From JBBKWG01 sp037968835 (GTDB taxonomy: Bacteria > Pseudomonadota > Alphaproteobacteria > Rhodobacterales > Rhodobacteraceae), in contig JBBKWG010000277.1 in assembly GCA_037968835.1 (NCBI GenBank), positions 1 to 12,298 of the forward strand: a stretch of 12,298 nt of DNA, given 5' to 3'. A program made the translations under genes and the position numbers. Positions 1-7,038 of the stretch are shown here, piece after piece. The notes beneath the pieces were generated by a model. That model saw only the letters and a list, made by a program, of their open reading frames with translations, did no database searches and was not told the DNA's origin. How positions within the stretch are numbered: position 1 is the first letter of the stretch; every line of letters starts with the position of its first letter.

Positions 1-25
1 CAGGGAGGGTTGGGGTATTTTCACC

Positions 26-199
26 GTGGAACTTTACAGGAAGGTCCGTCTGGCCTGTGCTGACGGGATGAGCGCGCGGGCGGCAGCACTGCATTTCGGG
101 ATTTCGCGCGACAGTGTCAAAAAGATGCTGTGTTTCTCAGTTCCACCGGGACACCGCCGACGGGCCGAGTTCAAATGTCCCAAGCCGGACCGTGAATAG
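26..199 (+). pseudogene. IS21-family transposase (IstA-type) N-terminal remnant
   Basis: A 57-codon reading frame starts at GTG (VELYRKVRLACADGMSAR...) and stops at TAG 197-199. It matches the usual start of IS21-type IstA transposases: a helix-turn-helix of the form DGMSARAAALHFGISRDSV at about residues 13-31, then KKML and a SVPPG segment at 38-42. The family protein is several hundred residues long, with a DDE catalytic domain, and none of that is present. The reading stops making family sense after about residue 54 and no istB follows. The frame is also open upstream to base 2 (IFT before VEL), so the native start may be a few codons earlier and the left end of the element may lie outside the window. 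I read it as a dead IS fragment left at the border of the catabolic locus. The assignment rests on remembered family motifs. Confidence 0.65.
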
Positions 200-256
200 C
201 TGGAAGATGCGGGCTTGCGGGCAAGTTTCGAGGAAAGCGGTGCCTGACGCAAAGTA

Positions 257-278
257 TTTATTTGAGCGCTCAATAAAA
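257..278. promoter_or_regulatory. Palindromic operator, copy 1, ahead of the plus-strand operon
   Basis: The core TTGAGCGCTCAA (262-273) is a perfect 12-bp palindrome. It is flanked by TTTAT on the left and TAAAA on the right, giving partial outer symmetry. The 17-base string at 257-273 recurs identically at 8220-8236 ahead of the binding-protein gene. The core lies 46 bp upstream of the oxygenase start at 320 and overlaps the probable -35 element. A central CG in an even palindrome is typical of LacI-family operators, but TetR or another dimeric regulator is equally possible. No regulator gene is visible in the window. Confidence 0.7.
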
Positions 279-290
279 CTTTGTTAAGCT
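262..290 (+). promoter_or_regulatory. Probable promoter of the plus-strand operon
   Basis: TTGAGC (262-267) matches the -35 consensus TTGACA at four positions. After a 17-bp spacer comes TAAGCT (285-290), a weak match to TATAAT. The -35 hexamer is the left part of the palindromic operator, so a bound repressor would block RNA polymerase directly. This is the only reasonable sigma-70-like pair I see between the IS21 remnant and the first oxygenase gene. The -10 match is poor, so the assignment is tentative. Confidence 0.4.
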
Positions 291-319
291 GTGCGGGAAC
301 CATCAACCGGGAGCAACTC

Positions 320-1534
320 ATGACGTCCCCTGTCGCCAAGGCGCAAGACCTGTTAAATGATCACGACCGCAAGGGTCTGCCGGCCTGGAGTTACTTCAAC
401 AGCGAAATGCTGGACATGGAAAAGGACCTGCTTTTCCGGTCGCATTGGCAGTTGGTCTGCCATGTCAACGACCTTCCTGAGACCGGGGATTTCGTGACGC
501 TAGATTGCGTCGGCGAACGGGCGCTGGTCATTCGCGGCACCGACGGCGAAGTGCGCGGGTTTCACAACCTGTGCCGTCACCGCGGATCGCGGGTGGTCGC
601 CGCCGAACAGGGCAATTGCCGCAATTCCATCGTCTGCCCGTTCCATGGCTGGGTCTATAACCTTGACGGCACGCTGCGGGGCGCGGCGCAGCCCGACAAG
701 CTGCCGCCGCTCGATTCCGTGGCCTTCGGCCTGAAGGCGATCGAGACCGACATCTGGCGCGGCCTGGTCTTTGTGCGGTTCCGTCCTGGCCCGCAGCCGA
801 AAATGAGCAAGGTGTTGTCGCGCTTTGACGCAGAGATCGAGCAATACGATCTTGAGGGGCTGATGCCCTCGGGCGAGGGGTTCTATGCGGAACCCGCGGC
901 GGTGAACTGGAAATGCGTGCGCGACGTCGACAACGAAGGCTACCACGTGCCTATGGCGCATCCGGGCCTCGATGACCTGTTTGGGTCCAACTATTACGAC
1001 GAGGATTTCCACAAGGGGACGTCGCGGTCGTATTCGTTGTTCCGCGAGGGGCGAAACCGGTTGTGGAGCGTGCGCGCCTATCGGGCGATCCTTGAGCCGC
1101 CCGAGCGTCTGGACGACGATCATAAACGCGCCTGGCTATATATCGGACTGTTTCCAAACAGTGTGCTGGGGCTCTATCCTGACTGCGTGAAGTTCTATCA
1201 GGAGTTTCCGGTGGAGTTCGGCAAGACTATGCAGCGCGGCACTACCTATCGGTACGAAACCGAAGACCGGCGGATGCGGGCGTCGCGTTACCTTAGCAGC
1301 AGGATCGACCGGCTGACCTCGGACGAGGACGAGCAGCTGGTGCGCTGGACCTGGGAGGCGGCGTTTTCCAGCGGCTATGACGGAGTGATCCTGTCGGACC
1401 TGGAAAACTGCGTGCGCAGCTATCACGACATCCTGCGCGGGTTGTTTCCGGTGCTGACCGAGGACGAGCCGCCGCGCGGCGAAGTTGCGGCGCGCAATGC
1501 CGAAATGCTTGCGGTGCGGGCAGCGGCCAAGTGA
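320..1534 (+). CDS. Rieske [2Fe-2S] oxygenase alpha subunit, probable amine demethylase (first copy)
   Basis: This 404-residue protein is a Rieske non-heme iron oxygenase large subunit. The Rieske cluster ligands are C85-x-H87 and C106-x2-H109 (CRHRGSR and CPFHGW). The mononuclear iron site shows E206-x2-H209-x4-H214 (NEGYHVPMAH), with D360 (SDLEN) as the likely third ligand. Classical aromatic dioxygenases have Asp at the position of E206. Glu there is known from carnitine monooxygenase CntA, and this points to N-demethylation or oxidation of a quaternary or methylated amine rather than ring dihydroxylation. ATG 320 was chosen because GGGAG (309-313) precedes it; a TTG at 281 would extend the protein by 13 residues but sits in the promoter region. 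It is the first gene of the operon, just downstream of the operator. It needs a separate reductase, which is not in the window. The family is clear, the substrate unknown. Confidence 0.9.
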   Translation: MTSPVAKAQDLLNDHDRKGLPAWSYFNSEMLDMEKDLLFRSHWQLVCHVNDLPETGDFVTLDCVGERALVIRGTDGEVRGFHNLCRHRGSRVVAAEQGNCRNSIVCPFHGWVYNLDGTLRGAAQPDKLPPLDSVAFGLKAIETDIWRGLVFVRFRPGPQPKMSKVLSRFDAEIEQYDLEGLMPSGEGFYAEPAAVNWKCVRDVDNEGYHVPMAHPGLDDLFGSNYYDEDFHKGTSRSYSLFREGRNRLWSVRAYRAILEPPERLDDDHKRAWLYIGLFPNSVLGLYPDCVKFYQEFPVEFGKTMQRGTTYRYETEDRRMRASRYLSSRIDRLTSDEDEQLVRWTWEAAFSSGYDGVILSDLENCVRSYHDILRGLFPVLTEDEPPRGEVAARNAEMLAVRAAAK

Positions 1535-1565
1535 TCGTGACCTTGTCTATCAGGACCGACCGATA

Positions 1566-2432
1566 GTGGCGCTGCGGTTTGATCGGGAGGCAGGGCAGGG
1601 CCTGCGGCTGATCAGCCCGACCTTTATCTATGTTCTGGTGATGCTGGCCGCCCCGTTGCTGATGGTGATGACCTTCAGCTTCTGGACGCAGGATTACCTG
1701 ACCATCGACACCACGCTGACGCTGAATAACTACCGCGAGGCATGGGGGACGCCGCTCTATCAGGTACTGATGTGGCGGTCGCTCAAGATTTCGGTGATCG
1801 TGACGGTGGTGACGGTGCTGTTGGCGTTTCCGATTGCCTATTACCTGTCGTTCCACGTCACCCGGCGAAAGGCGCTGTGGCTGTTCTTGATCACGGTGCC
1901 GTTCTGGACCAGCTATCTGTTGCGGGTGTTTTTGTGGAAGGTGATCCTGGGCTATAACGGCGTGTTCAACTCGGCACTGTTGGGGCTAGGGTTCATCGAT
2001 GAGCCGCTGACGTTCATTCTTTACAACCTCAATGCGGTGGTGATCACACTCGCGCATGCCTGGGCACCGTTCGCGATCCTGCCGATCTTTGTGGCGCTGG
2101 AAAAGATTGACCGATCCCTGCTGGAGGCCGCGACCGATCTGGGCGACAGCCCGACGCGGCGGTTCTTTCGCGTCACCCTGCCACTGGCGATGCCGGGCAT
2201 CGTCGCGGCGACGCTGATCGTGCTGATCCCGACGGTCGGTGATTTCATCACGCCGCGCCTTGTGGGCGGAACCGACGGTTTGATGATTTCCAACATGATC
2301 CAGATCCAGTTCGGCAAGGCCAATAATGCGCCGCTGGGGGCTGCCCTTGCGGTGTCCTCAATGGTGGTGATCGGCCTGATCAGCTTTGGTATCTTCGTTG
2401 TCGGCAAGAAGCTGGGAGGGCGGGTGCGATGA
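1566..2432 (+). CDS. ABC transporter permease, PotB-like (polyamine/amine uptake family)
   Basis: Inner-membrane permease of the spermidine/putrescine-type ABC family, 288 residues from this start. Hydrophobic segments lie roughly at residues 17-39, 72-95, 104-128, 150-178, 211-224 and 258-281, fitting six membrane helices. The cytoplasmic EAA loop that contacts the ATPase is clear at 187-212 (EAATDLGDSPTRRFF...LPLAMPG). The start is uncertain. The frame is open back to an ATG at 1485, which overlaps the oxygenase gene by 50 bases and would add an uncharged-poor, unconvincing N-terminus. GTG 1566 leaves a short cytoplasmic tail typical of PotB, but I see no strong ribosome-binding site ahead of it. 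The end overlaps the next permease by ATGA (2429-2432), so the two are probably translated together. It pairs with PotC- and PotA-like genes immediately downstream. Confidence 0.88.
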   Translation: MALRFDREAGQGLRLISPTFIYVLVMLAAPLLMVMTFSFWTQDYLTIDTTLTLNNYREAWGTPLYQVLMWRSLKISVIVTVVTVLLAFPIAYYLSFHVTRRKALWLFLITVPFWTSYLLRVFLWKVILGYNGVFNSALLGLGFIDEPLTFILYNLNAVVITLAHAWAPFAILPIFVALEKIDRSLLEAATDLGDSPTRRFFRVTLPLAMPGIVAATLIVLIPTVGDFITPRLVGGTDGLMISNMIQIQFGKANNAPLGAALAVSSMVVIGLISFGIFVVGKKLGGRVR

Positions 2433-3244
2433 AATGGCTCGCGAGCAGGTGGCTGGCGGTCTATGCCGTGGTCTACATGATCTTTCTTTACGCGCCGGTA
2501 ATCCTGCTGCCGCTATTCGCCCTCAACACCTCGACCATCATCGCCTTTCCGCTGAGCGGGTTCACCACCGACTGGTTCGTGGGGCTGTGGTACACCGACA
2601 CGCTGCATACCGCGCTTGGCAATTCAATGCTGGTGGGGCTGAGCACAGCCCTGCTGAGCACGCTGTTGGGGGCCTTTGCCGCGCGCGCCTCGGCGCGGTT
2701 CGCCTTTCCCGGCAAGACCGGGATAGTGGGGCTGATAATGCTGCCACTGGTGCTGCCCGAGATCATCATCGCAGTGGCGCTGTTGGTGATGCTGAACCAA
2801 CTGGGGATGCCGCTGTCGCTCTGGACCGTGGTGGGGGGGCATGTGCTGATCTGCACGCCTTTTGCCATCGCGATCCTGAGTTCCGCCTATCGCGGGCTGG
2901 ACCGGGAACTGGAGGAAGTATCCTTTGATCTGGGCGAATCGCGTTGGGGTACGTTCCGGCGGGTGACGCTGCCCCTGGTATTGCCGGGGGTCATCTCCAG
3001 CTTGTTGATCACATTCACAATCAGCCTTGATGAATTCATCATCGCTTTTTTCCTCACTGGAACGGATGTCACCCTGCCTGTCTATATCTGGAGCCAACTG
3101 CGGTTTCCGGCCAAGCTGCCCTCGGTGATGGCGCTGGGGACGATCCTGCTAGTAGTGTCGGTGGTGTTGTTGATCGTCGCCGAGGCCCTGCGCCGCCGCA
3201 GTGCGGCGCGGCAAGGAATCGACACAACTCTGGCGGGCGTGTGA
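2429..3244 (+). CDS. ABC transporter permease, PotC-like
   Basis: Second membrane subunit of the importer, 271 residues, a usual length for PotC. It begins with a short positively charged end (MKWLASRW) followed by a hydrophobic helix at about 10-32. Further helices lie near 62-84, 97-122, 132-152, 185-209 and 233-252. The EAA loop is at about 162-188, in the variant form EEVSFDLGESRWGTFRR followed by LPLVLPG; Glu-Val replaces the usual Ala-Ala. The start is fixed by the ATGA overlap with the preceding permease. It ends 21 bases before the ATPase start. Together the two permeases should form the heterodimeric channel of a single importer, whose binding protein is encoded at 7058-8122 on the other strand. 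Confidence 0.9.
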   Translation: MKWLASRWLAVYAVVYMIFLYAPVILLPLFALNTSTIIAFPLSGFTTDWFVGLWYTDTLHTALGNSMLVGLSTALLSTLLGAFAARASARFAFPGKTGIVGLIMLPLVLPEIIIAVALLVMLNQLGMPLSLWTVVGGHVLICTPFAIAILSSAYRGLDRELEEVSFDLGESRWGTFRRVTLPLVLPGVISSLLITFTISLDEFIIAFFLTGTDVTLPVYIWSQLRFPAKLPSVMALGTILLVVSVVLLIVAEALRRRSAARQGIDTTLAGV

Positions 3245-3265
3245 CGGGTGCCAGGAAGGAGTGAA

Positions 3266-4369
3266 ATGAACGACGCCACGACGTCGATGATCGAGATCAG
3301 GGAGGTGGTCAAGAATTTTGGCAGCTTCACTGCACTGCACGGCATCACCGCCGATATCCGCGAGGGGGAATTCTTTTCGCTGCTGGGCCCGTCGGGCTGT
3401 GGCAAGACCACGCTTTTGCGGATGATCGCGGGGTTCGAGGCGCCGACCAGCGGGGCCATTGCCATCGACGGCAAGGACATGGCGGGCATTCCCGCCAACC
3501 GCCGCCCCACCAACATGGTATTCCAGAGTTACGCGATCTTTCCCCATCTCAACGTCGAGGAAAACGTCGGCTATGGCCTGAAGGCCCGCAAGATGGAGAA
3601 CAAGGATATCGCGCGCGAAGTGGCCGACGTGCTGAGCCTTGTGGATATGGAAGGCTATGGCAAGCGCAAGGCGCATGAGTTGTCCGGCGGGCAGCGGCAG
3701 CGCGTGGCGCTGGCCCGTGCGCTGATCATGAAGCCCAAGGTGGTCCTGTTGGACGAACCGCTGAGCGCGCTTGACAAGAAGCTACGCGACCAGATGCAGG
3801 TGGAACTGCGCACGCTGCAACGCTCTATCGGGATCACGTTCATTCTGGTGACCCACGATCAGGAAGAGGCGCTGATCATGTCGGACCGCATCGCGGTGAT
3901 GTTCGAGGGGCGTATCGAACAGCTCGACAGTCCCGAGGGGTTGTACCGGCGTCCGGTGAACAAGCGTGTTGCGTCCTTTATCGGCGTGATGAACTTTCTG
4001 CCCGCCCGCGTGACCGCCACGACCGACACGCATCTGACGCTCGATATCGCAGCGCTTGGCAGCGTCGAGGTGCCGCGTCATTCAATCGCGACGGATGTGG
4101 ACACAGCAGCGATAAATTCGGTTGGGGTGAGGCCCGAGATGTTGACCCTGCTGTTCGACGGATTTGAAAGGTCAGAGAACAAAGTCGAGGCCGAAGTGAC
4201 CGATACCCAGTATTACGGCGACATGACCTATTACACCATTCGCTTGCCCGGGCACGCCGAACCGGTCACCATTTCGATGCGCAACACGGCGGGACGGTCT
4301 GTCATGTCGCCGGGCAGCAAGGTGTCCGTCGGCTGGGGCGCAGATTCGATTGTCGTGTTCAGGGATTGA
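3266..4369 (+). CDS. ABC transporter ATP-binding protein, PotA-like
   Basis: Cytoplasmic ATPase of the importer, 367 residues. All nucleotide-binding motifs are present and intact: Walker A GPSGCGKTT (41-49), Q-loop Q87 (VFQSYAIFPH), signature LSGGQ (139-143), Walker B VVLLDEP (159-165) with catalytic E164, D-loop SALD (167-170) and switch H197 (VTHDQEEA). The C-terminal third (about 240-367), with its PVNKRVASFIGVMNF linker, fits the TOBE regulatory domain of PotA/MalK-type subunits. ATG 3266 is preceded by AGGAAGGAG (3253-3261), a strong ribosome-binding site; a GTG at 3248 in the same frame would fall within that region. It follows the two permeases and its stop runs directly into the second oxygenase gene. 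The PotA relationship indicates amine, polyamine or opine-type substrates but does not identify the ligand. Confidence 0.93.
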   Translation: MNDATTSMIEIREVVKNFGSFTALHGITADIREGEFFSLLGPSGCGKTTLLRMIAGFEAPTSGAIAIDGKDMAGIPANRRPTNMVFQSYAIFPHLNVEENVGYGLKARKMENKDIAREVADVLSLVDMEGYGKRKAHELSGGQRQRVALARALIMKPKVVLLDEPLSALDKKLRDQMQVELRTLQRSIGITFILVTHDQEEALIMSDRIAVMFEGRIEQLDSPEGLYRRPVNKRVASFIGVMNFLPARVTATTDTHLTLDIAALGSVEVPRHSIATDVDTAAINSVGVRPEMLTLLFDGFERSENKVEAEVTDTQYYGDMTYYTIRLPGHAEPVTISMRNTAGRSVMSPGSKVSVGWGADSIVVFRD

Positions 4370-4374
4370 CCGGG

Positions 4375-5586
4375 GTGGCGGACTCCATCGCCAAGCTGAT
4401 CGCGGAGCAGCGGCCGGGGCACGCCATGGCGCAGCCGTTCTATACCGCGCCTACGGTGTTCGAGGCCGACCGTCGCGCTGTTTTCGGCACGGATTGGATG
4501 CTGGCCGGTCATGTCAGCGAGGTGCCCGAGCCGGGTGATTACATGCTGTTCGATCTGCTGGCGGATAGCGTGATCATCTGCCGCGACGCGGTAGGCGGCA
4601 TTCGTGCCTTCGCCAATGTCTGCCGTCACCGGGGATCGCGCCTGTGCATCTCGCCGCGCGGCAACGTCAAACGGTTCACCTGCCCCTATCACGCCTGGGC
4701 GTTCAATCTGGATGGCGGCCTGTTCCATGCACGCCTGCTGGACCCCGCCTACGACCGCGACGCTCTAAGCCTGTTCCCGGTCGCCGTCGAAGTGCTGGAA
4801 GGGTTGATCTATGTCTCGCTGGCGGACGACCCGCCCAGCTTTGACGCCCTGCGCGCCGAGATGACGCCCTGTCTTGCACCCTTTAGTTTGGCGCGGACCA
4901 GGATCGCCCACCGCGCCACTTATGACGTCAAGTCGAACTGGAAGCTGCTGCTGGAGAACTACAATGAATGTTATCATTGCGCCTCGGCGCATCCGGAATT
5001 TTCGCGCAGCCATGCCATACACATGTCCGAAGACCGCGTGACCCCGCTGAACGAGGAGATGGAGACCCGCGCGGCGGCCTGCGGGGCGCCGACCCCCCTG
5101 ATCGACCGGGTTGGCCGGCTGCGGACCCGGGGCGGCACCGATTATGCCTATAACCGCTATGCCCTGCTGGATGGCTACCTCACCGGCAGCGAGGACGGCG
5201 CGCCGGTGGCCCCGTTGCTGGGGCAAATCAGCGGCTATGACGGCGGAGCGTCGGACGTCTATGTCGGGCTGCTGAACCCGATGCTGATCTATTGCGATCA
5301 TGCAGTTCTGTACCGCTTCTTTCCGGTGGACAAGGATACCTGCGCGCAGGAAATAATCTGGCTGGTGCAGGCGGAGGCCGAGCCGGGGCGTGATTATGAT
5401 GTCGACCGGCTGACCTGGTTGTGGGACGTAACCACCCGCGCCGACAAGCGCATCGTCGAGGCCAACGCACGCGGCGTCGGATCGTGCCACTATGTGCCCG
5501 GCCCGCTTGTGCCGATGGAGGCCTATGTCGCGCGGTTCATCACGGCCTATCAGGACATGCTGAAATTGGGCGAGGCCCGGCAATGA
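4375..5586 (+). CDS. Rieske [2Fe-2S] oxygenase alpha subunit, GbcA/choline monooxygenase-like (second copy)
   Basis: A second Rieske oxygenase, 403 residues, clearly different from the one at 320-1534 outside the motifs. Cluster ligands are C83-x-H85 and C103-x2-H106 (CRHRGSR, CPYHAW). The iron site reads E198-x2-H201-x4-H206 in the form ENYNECYHCASAHPEF, close to glycine betaine and choline monooxygenase-type proteins. D357 (ADKRIVEANARGV) or D351 is the likely third ligand. The likely role is removal of a methyl group from a quaternary or tertiary amine, releasing formaldehyde, with electrons from an unlinked reductase. GTG 4375 was chosen because AGGGA (4361-4365) lies nine bases upstream. 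A TTG at 4366 would give a TTGA overlap with the ATPase stop and three more residues, but would sit on top of that site. The stop overlaps the methyltransferase start. The substrate is not established. Confidence 0.88.
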   Translation: MADSIAKLIAEQRPGHAMAQPFYTAPTVFEADRRAVFGTDWMLAGHVSEVPEPGDYMLFDLLADSVIICRDAVGGIRAFANVCRHRGSRLCISPRGNVKRFTCPYHAWAFNLDGGLFHARLLDPAYDRDALSLFPVAVEVLEGLIYVSLADDPPSFDALRAEMTPCLAPFSLARTRIAHRATYDVKSNWKLLLENYNECYHCASAHPEFSRSHAIHMSEDRVTPLNEEMETRAAACGAPTPLIDRVGRLRTRGGTDYAYNRYALLDGYLTGSEDGAPVAPLLGQISGYDGGASDVYVGLLNPMLIYCDHAVLYRFFPVDKDTCAQEIIWLVQAEAEPGRDYDVDRLTWLWDVTTRADKRIVEANARGVGSCHYVPGPLVPMEAYVARFITAYQDMLKLGEARQ

Positions 5587-6365
5587 CCGAATCTGATCTG
5601 AACTATGACGAGCGCCACATCGCCCTGCTTGAGGCGCTATGGGGCGAGGGATATCTGTCGCCCGGCGGCCCCGAAGAGGTCGCCCGCGTGGTGCAACACG
5701 CGCCGATCAAGGGCGCGCATGTGCTGGATATCGGCAGCGGGTCGGGAGCCATTGCCATTGAACTGGTGCGCGAACACGGTGCGGCCCACGTCACCGGAAT
5801 CGATATCGAAGGTCCGGTGTGCGCCGCCGCCAAGCGCCGGGTCGCCGATGCCGGGCTTGGCGACCGGATCATGATCACACAGGTCAGCGCTGGTCCCCTG
5901 CCATTTGATGCGGGCAGCTTTGACGCGGTGTTTTCCAAGGATTCAATCATCCACATTCCCGACAAGGAAGCGTTGACCCGCGATGTGTTTCGGGTGCTCA
6001 AGCCGGGCGGTTGGTTTGCCGCCTCTGACTGGCTGATCGCCCATGATGATGTGCCTTCGCCAGAGATGACGGCTTATATTTCGCAGGAAGACCTGGATTT
6101 TGCCATGGCATCGCCTGCGCGCTATGAAACGGCACTGGCGGAGGCGGGATTTCAGAACATCGCCCTGTCCAGCCGCAACGGCTGGTATGCCGAGGTCGCG
6201 CGAGAGGAGCTTGCGCGGATGTCTGGTCCCACCCGCGCGAAGTGGGAAGCGGCGCATGGCGCAGACTTGATCGCCTATTCCATCGACACCTGGACGGCGA
6301 TGATCAGGGTGCTTGAGACCGGCGAACACTGCCCGCATCACCTGTTGGCGCAAAAGCCGCGCTGA
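5583..6365 (+). CDS. SAM-dependent methyltransferase (class I; resembles phosphoethanolamine/amine N-methyltransferases)
   Basis: A 260-residue class I methyltransferase. The SAM-binding motif I is VLDIGSGSGA (47-56), the acidic end of strand 2 is TGIDIE with D74, motif II/III is FDAVFSKDSIIHI (113-125) and LKPGGWF (139-145) follows. The opening GEGYLSPGGPEE segment (21-32) recalls the second half of plant phosphoethanolamine N-methyltransferases, so an amine or ethanolamine-like acceptor is plausible but unproven. ATG 5583 shares ATGA with the stop of the preceding oxygenase gene, so the two are probably co-translated. It is the last gene of the plus operon. Its presence beside two presumed demethylases is odd: it may act on a pathway intermediate, on a related compatible solute, or handle a different methyl transfer. 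The fold is certain, the function open. Confidence 0.85.
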   Translation: MTESDLNYDERHIALLEALWGEGYLSPGGPEEVARVVQHAPIKGAHVLDIGSGSGAIAIELVREHGAAHVTGIDIEGPVCAAAKRRVADAGLGDRIMITQVSAGPLPFDAGSFDAVFSKDSIIHIPDKEALTRDVFRVLKPGGWFAASDWLIAHDDVPSPEMTAYISQEDLDFAMASPARYETALAEAGFQNIALSSRNGWYAEVAREELARMSGPTRAKWEAAHGADLIAYSIDTWTAMIRVLETGEHCPHHLLAQKPR

Positions 6366-6369
6366 GCCA

Positions 6370-6384
6370 GTCCCGGTGCGGGCT
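6370..6384 (+). terminator. Short hairpin after the plus-strand operon
   Basis: CCCG-GTG-CGGG (6372-6382), extended by AG/CT with one bulged T, begins a few bases after the methyltransferase stop at 6365. It lies just before the end of the convergent toxin remnant at 6386. The stem is GC-rich but short, and only ATTAG follows instead of a run of T. It could terminate either converging transcript weakly. The call is tentative. Confidence 0.3.
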
Positions 6385-6385
6385 A

Positions 6386-6691
6386 TTAGCCTTCCATGAA
6401 GTCAGCAAGGCTTAGCGCGGCGTGGTTGCGCCGTTGATACAGTACCGCAAGGATCACCGGGCCATCGTCGTCGACAATGTAGACGACATATCCCTGATAC
6501 CGGATTGAGCGGAGCCCAGGCGCAAGGGCGGCACGCGAGCGTCCCACCTTGGGAAAATCGGCAAGCCGTTCGATGCTTTCGATCAGGCCTTCGAGAAAGT
6601 CGCGCGCACGCTGTTCGCCCTAATGCGACAGACTCCAACTGCGGATCGCCAGCAGGACTGTCCGGACGCGCGCCTTGATCCTGACCTTCAA
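6386..6691 (-). pseudogene. ParE/RelE-type toxin gene interrupted by one amber codon
   Basis: Reading the minus strand from TTG 6691 to the TAA at 6386 gives 101 codons, a normal ParE length. Recognisable ParE features are ARDFLEGLIESIERLADFPKVGR in the middle and a C-terminal IRYQGYVVYIV...ILAVLYQRRN block. A TAG at 6620-6622 interrupts the frame directly before GEQRARD. In ParE proteins that place is commonly a tryptophan (HWGEQ...), so a single TGG to TAG change explains it. There is no frameshift and no second internal stop. The gene starts six bases after the antitoxin stop, the usual ParDE order. Unless the amber is suppressed, the toxin is dead. The 78 codons downstream of the TAG still read well, so the decay looks recent. 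Toxin identity rests on remembered family patterns. Confidence 0.72.
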
Positions 6692-6697
6692 GCGCGA

Positions 6698-6925
6698 TCA
6701 GTCCGGAGAGGACAATAGCAGGTCGCCCAAATCGACACTTTCTGTCGGCACGGCGATGGCCTCGGTCAATTCGCGGCGCAGCAGGTAAAAGGCAGTGGCA
6801 CCGTCGTCTTCCATCAACTTGCGCAGCCCGGCGCGCATCACCTCGGAGAGATTGGCCTAGATGCCGGCCTCCACTTGGCGGTCTGCGTATTCCTGCATCG
6901 AGTCAGGTAAGGAAATATTGGGCAT
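6698..6925 (-). pseudogene. ParD-type antitoxin gene interrupted by one amber codon
   Basis: From ATG 6925 to TGA 6698 there are 75 codons, a typical ParD length, opening MPNISLPDSMQEYADRQVEAG. This is the ribbon-helix-helix beginning of ParD antitoxins. It continues as ANLSEVMRAGLRKLMEDDG, the second helix and dimer region. Codon 23 is TAG (6857-6859), exactly where family members usually have Tyr or Phe (G-x-Y-A-N/S-x-S-E). The frame is otherwise unbroken. The toxin gene follows after six bases. The interruption removes almost all of the DNA-binding domain from the first product. Losing the antitoxin alone would be harmful with an active toxin, so the toxin nonsense mutation probably came first or both were fixed together. 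Confidence 0.72.
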
Positions 6926-7004
6926 GTCGGTCTCCGATGCTTTGTTTTGCCAATATGGCGCATCTGGCGATCTGACAAGCAACGCAAGCGGACGATCCTG
7001 CAAG

Positions 7005-7038
7005 AACGCCGCCGCGATGTTCCAACGCGGCGGCGGTT
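7005..7038 (-). terminator. Strong hairpin, probable terminator of the binding-protein gene
   Basis: A perfect 10-bp inverted repeat, CGCCGCCGCG (7007-7016) and CGCGGCGGCG (7026-7035), encloses a 9-base loop and starts about 22 bases past the stop of the gene at 7058-8122. Read on the minus strand it is followed by TTCTTG, a short and imperfect T-rich tail. Position and stem strength fit a Rho-independent or hybrid terminator that closes the monocistronic binding-protein transcript before the ParDE remnant. Confidence 0.65.

Noticed and set aside
281..319. An upstream TTG start for the first oxygenase gene.
   Set aside because: It overlaps the probable -10 region and has no ribosome-binding site; ATG 320 has GGGAG at a good distance.
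6402..6638. A 78-codon minus-strand open frame.
   Set aside because: It is the wrong frame over the ParE-like sequence; the toxin reading with one TAG matches the family far better.
6386..6925. Pyrrolysine or other programmed amber decoding in the ParDE genes, suggested by the methylamine-like context.
   Set aside because: Pyrrolysine is used in methylamine methyltransferases, not toxin-antitoxin proteins, and no supporting tRNA or synthetase is visible. Nonsense decay is simpler.
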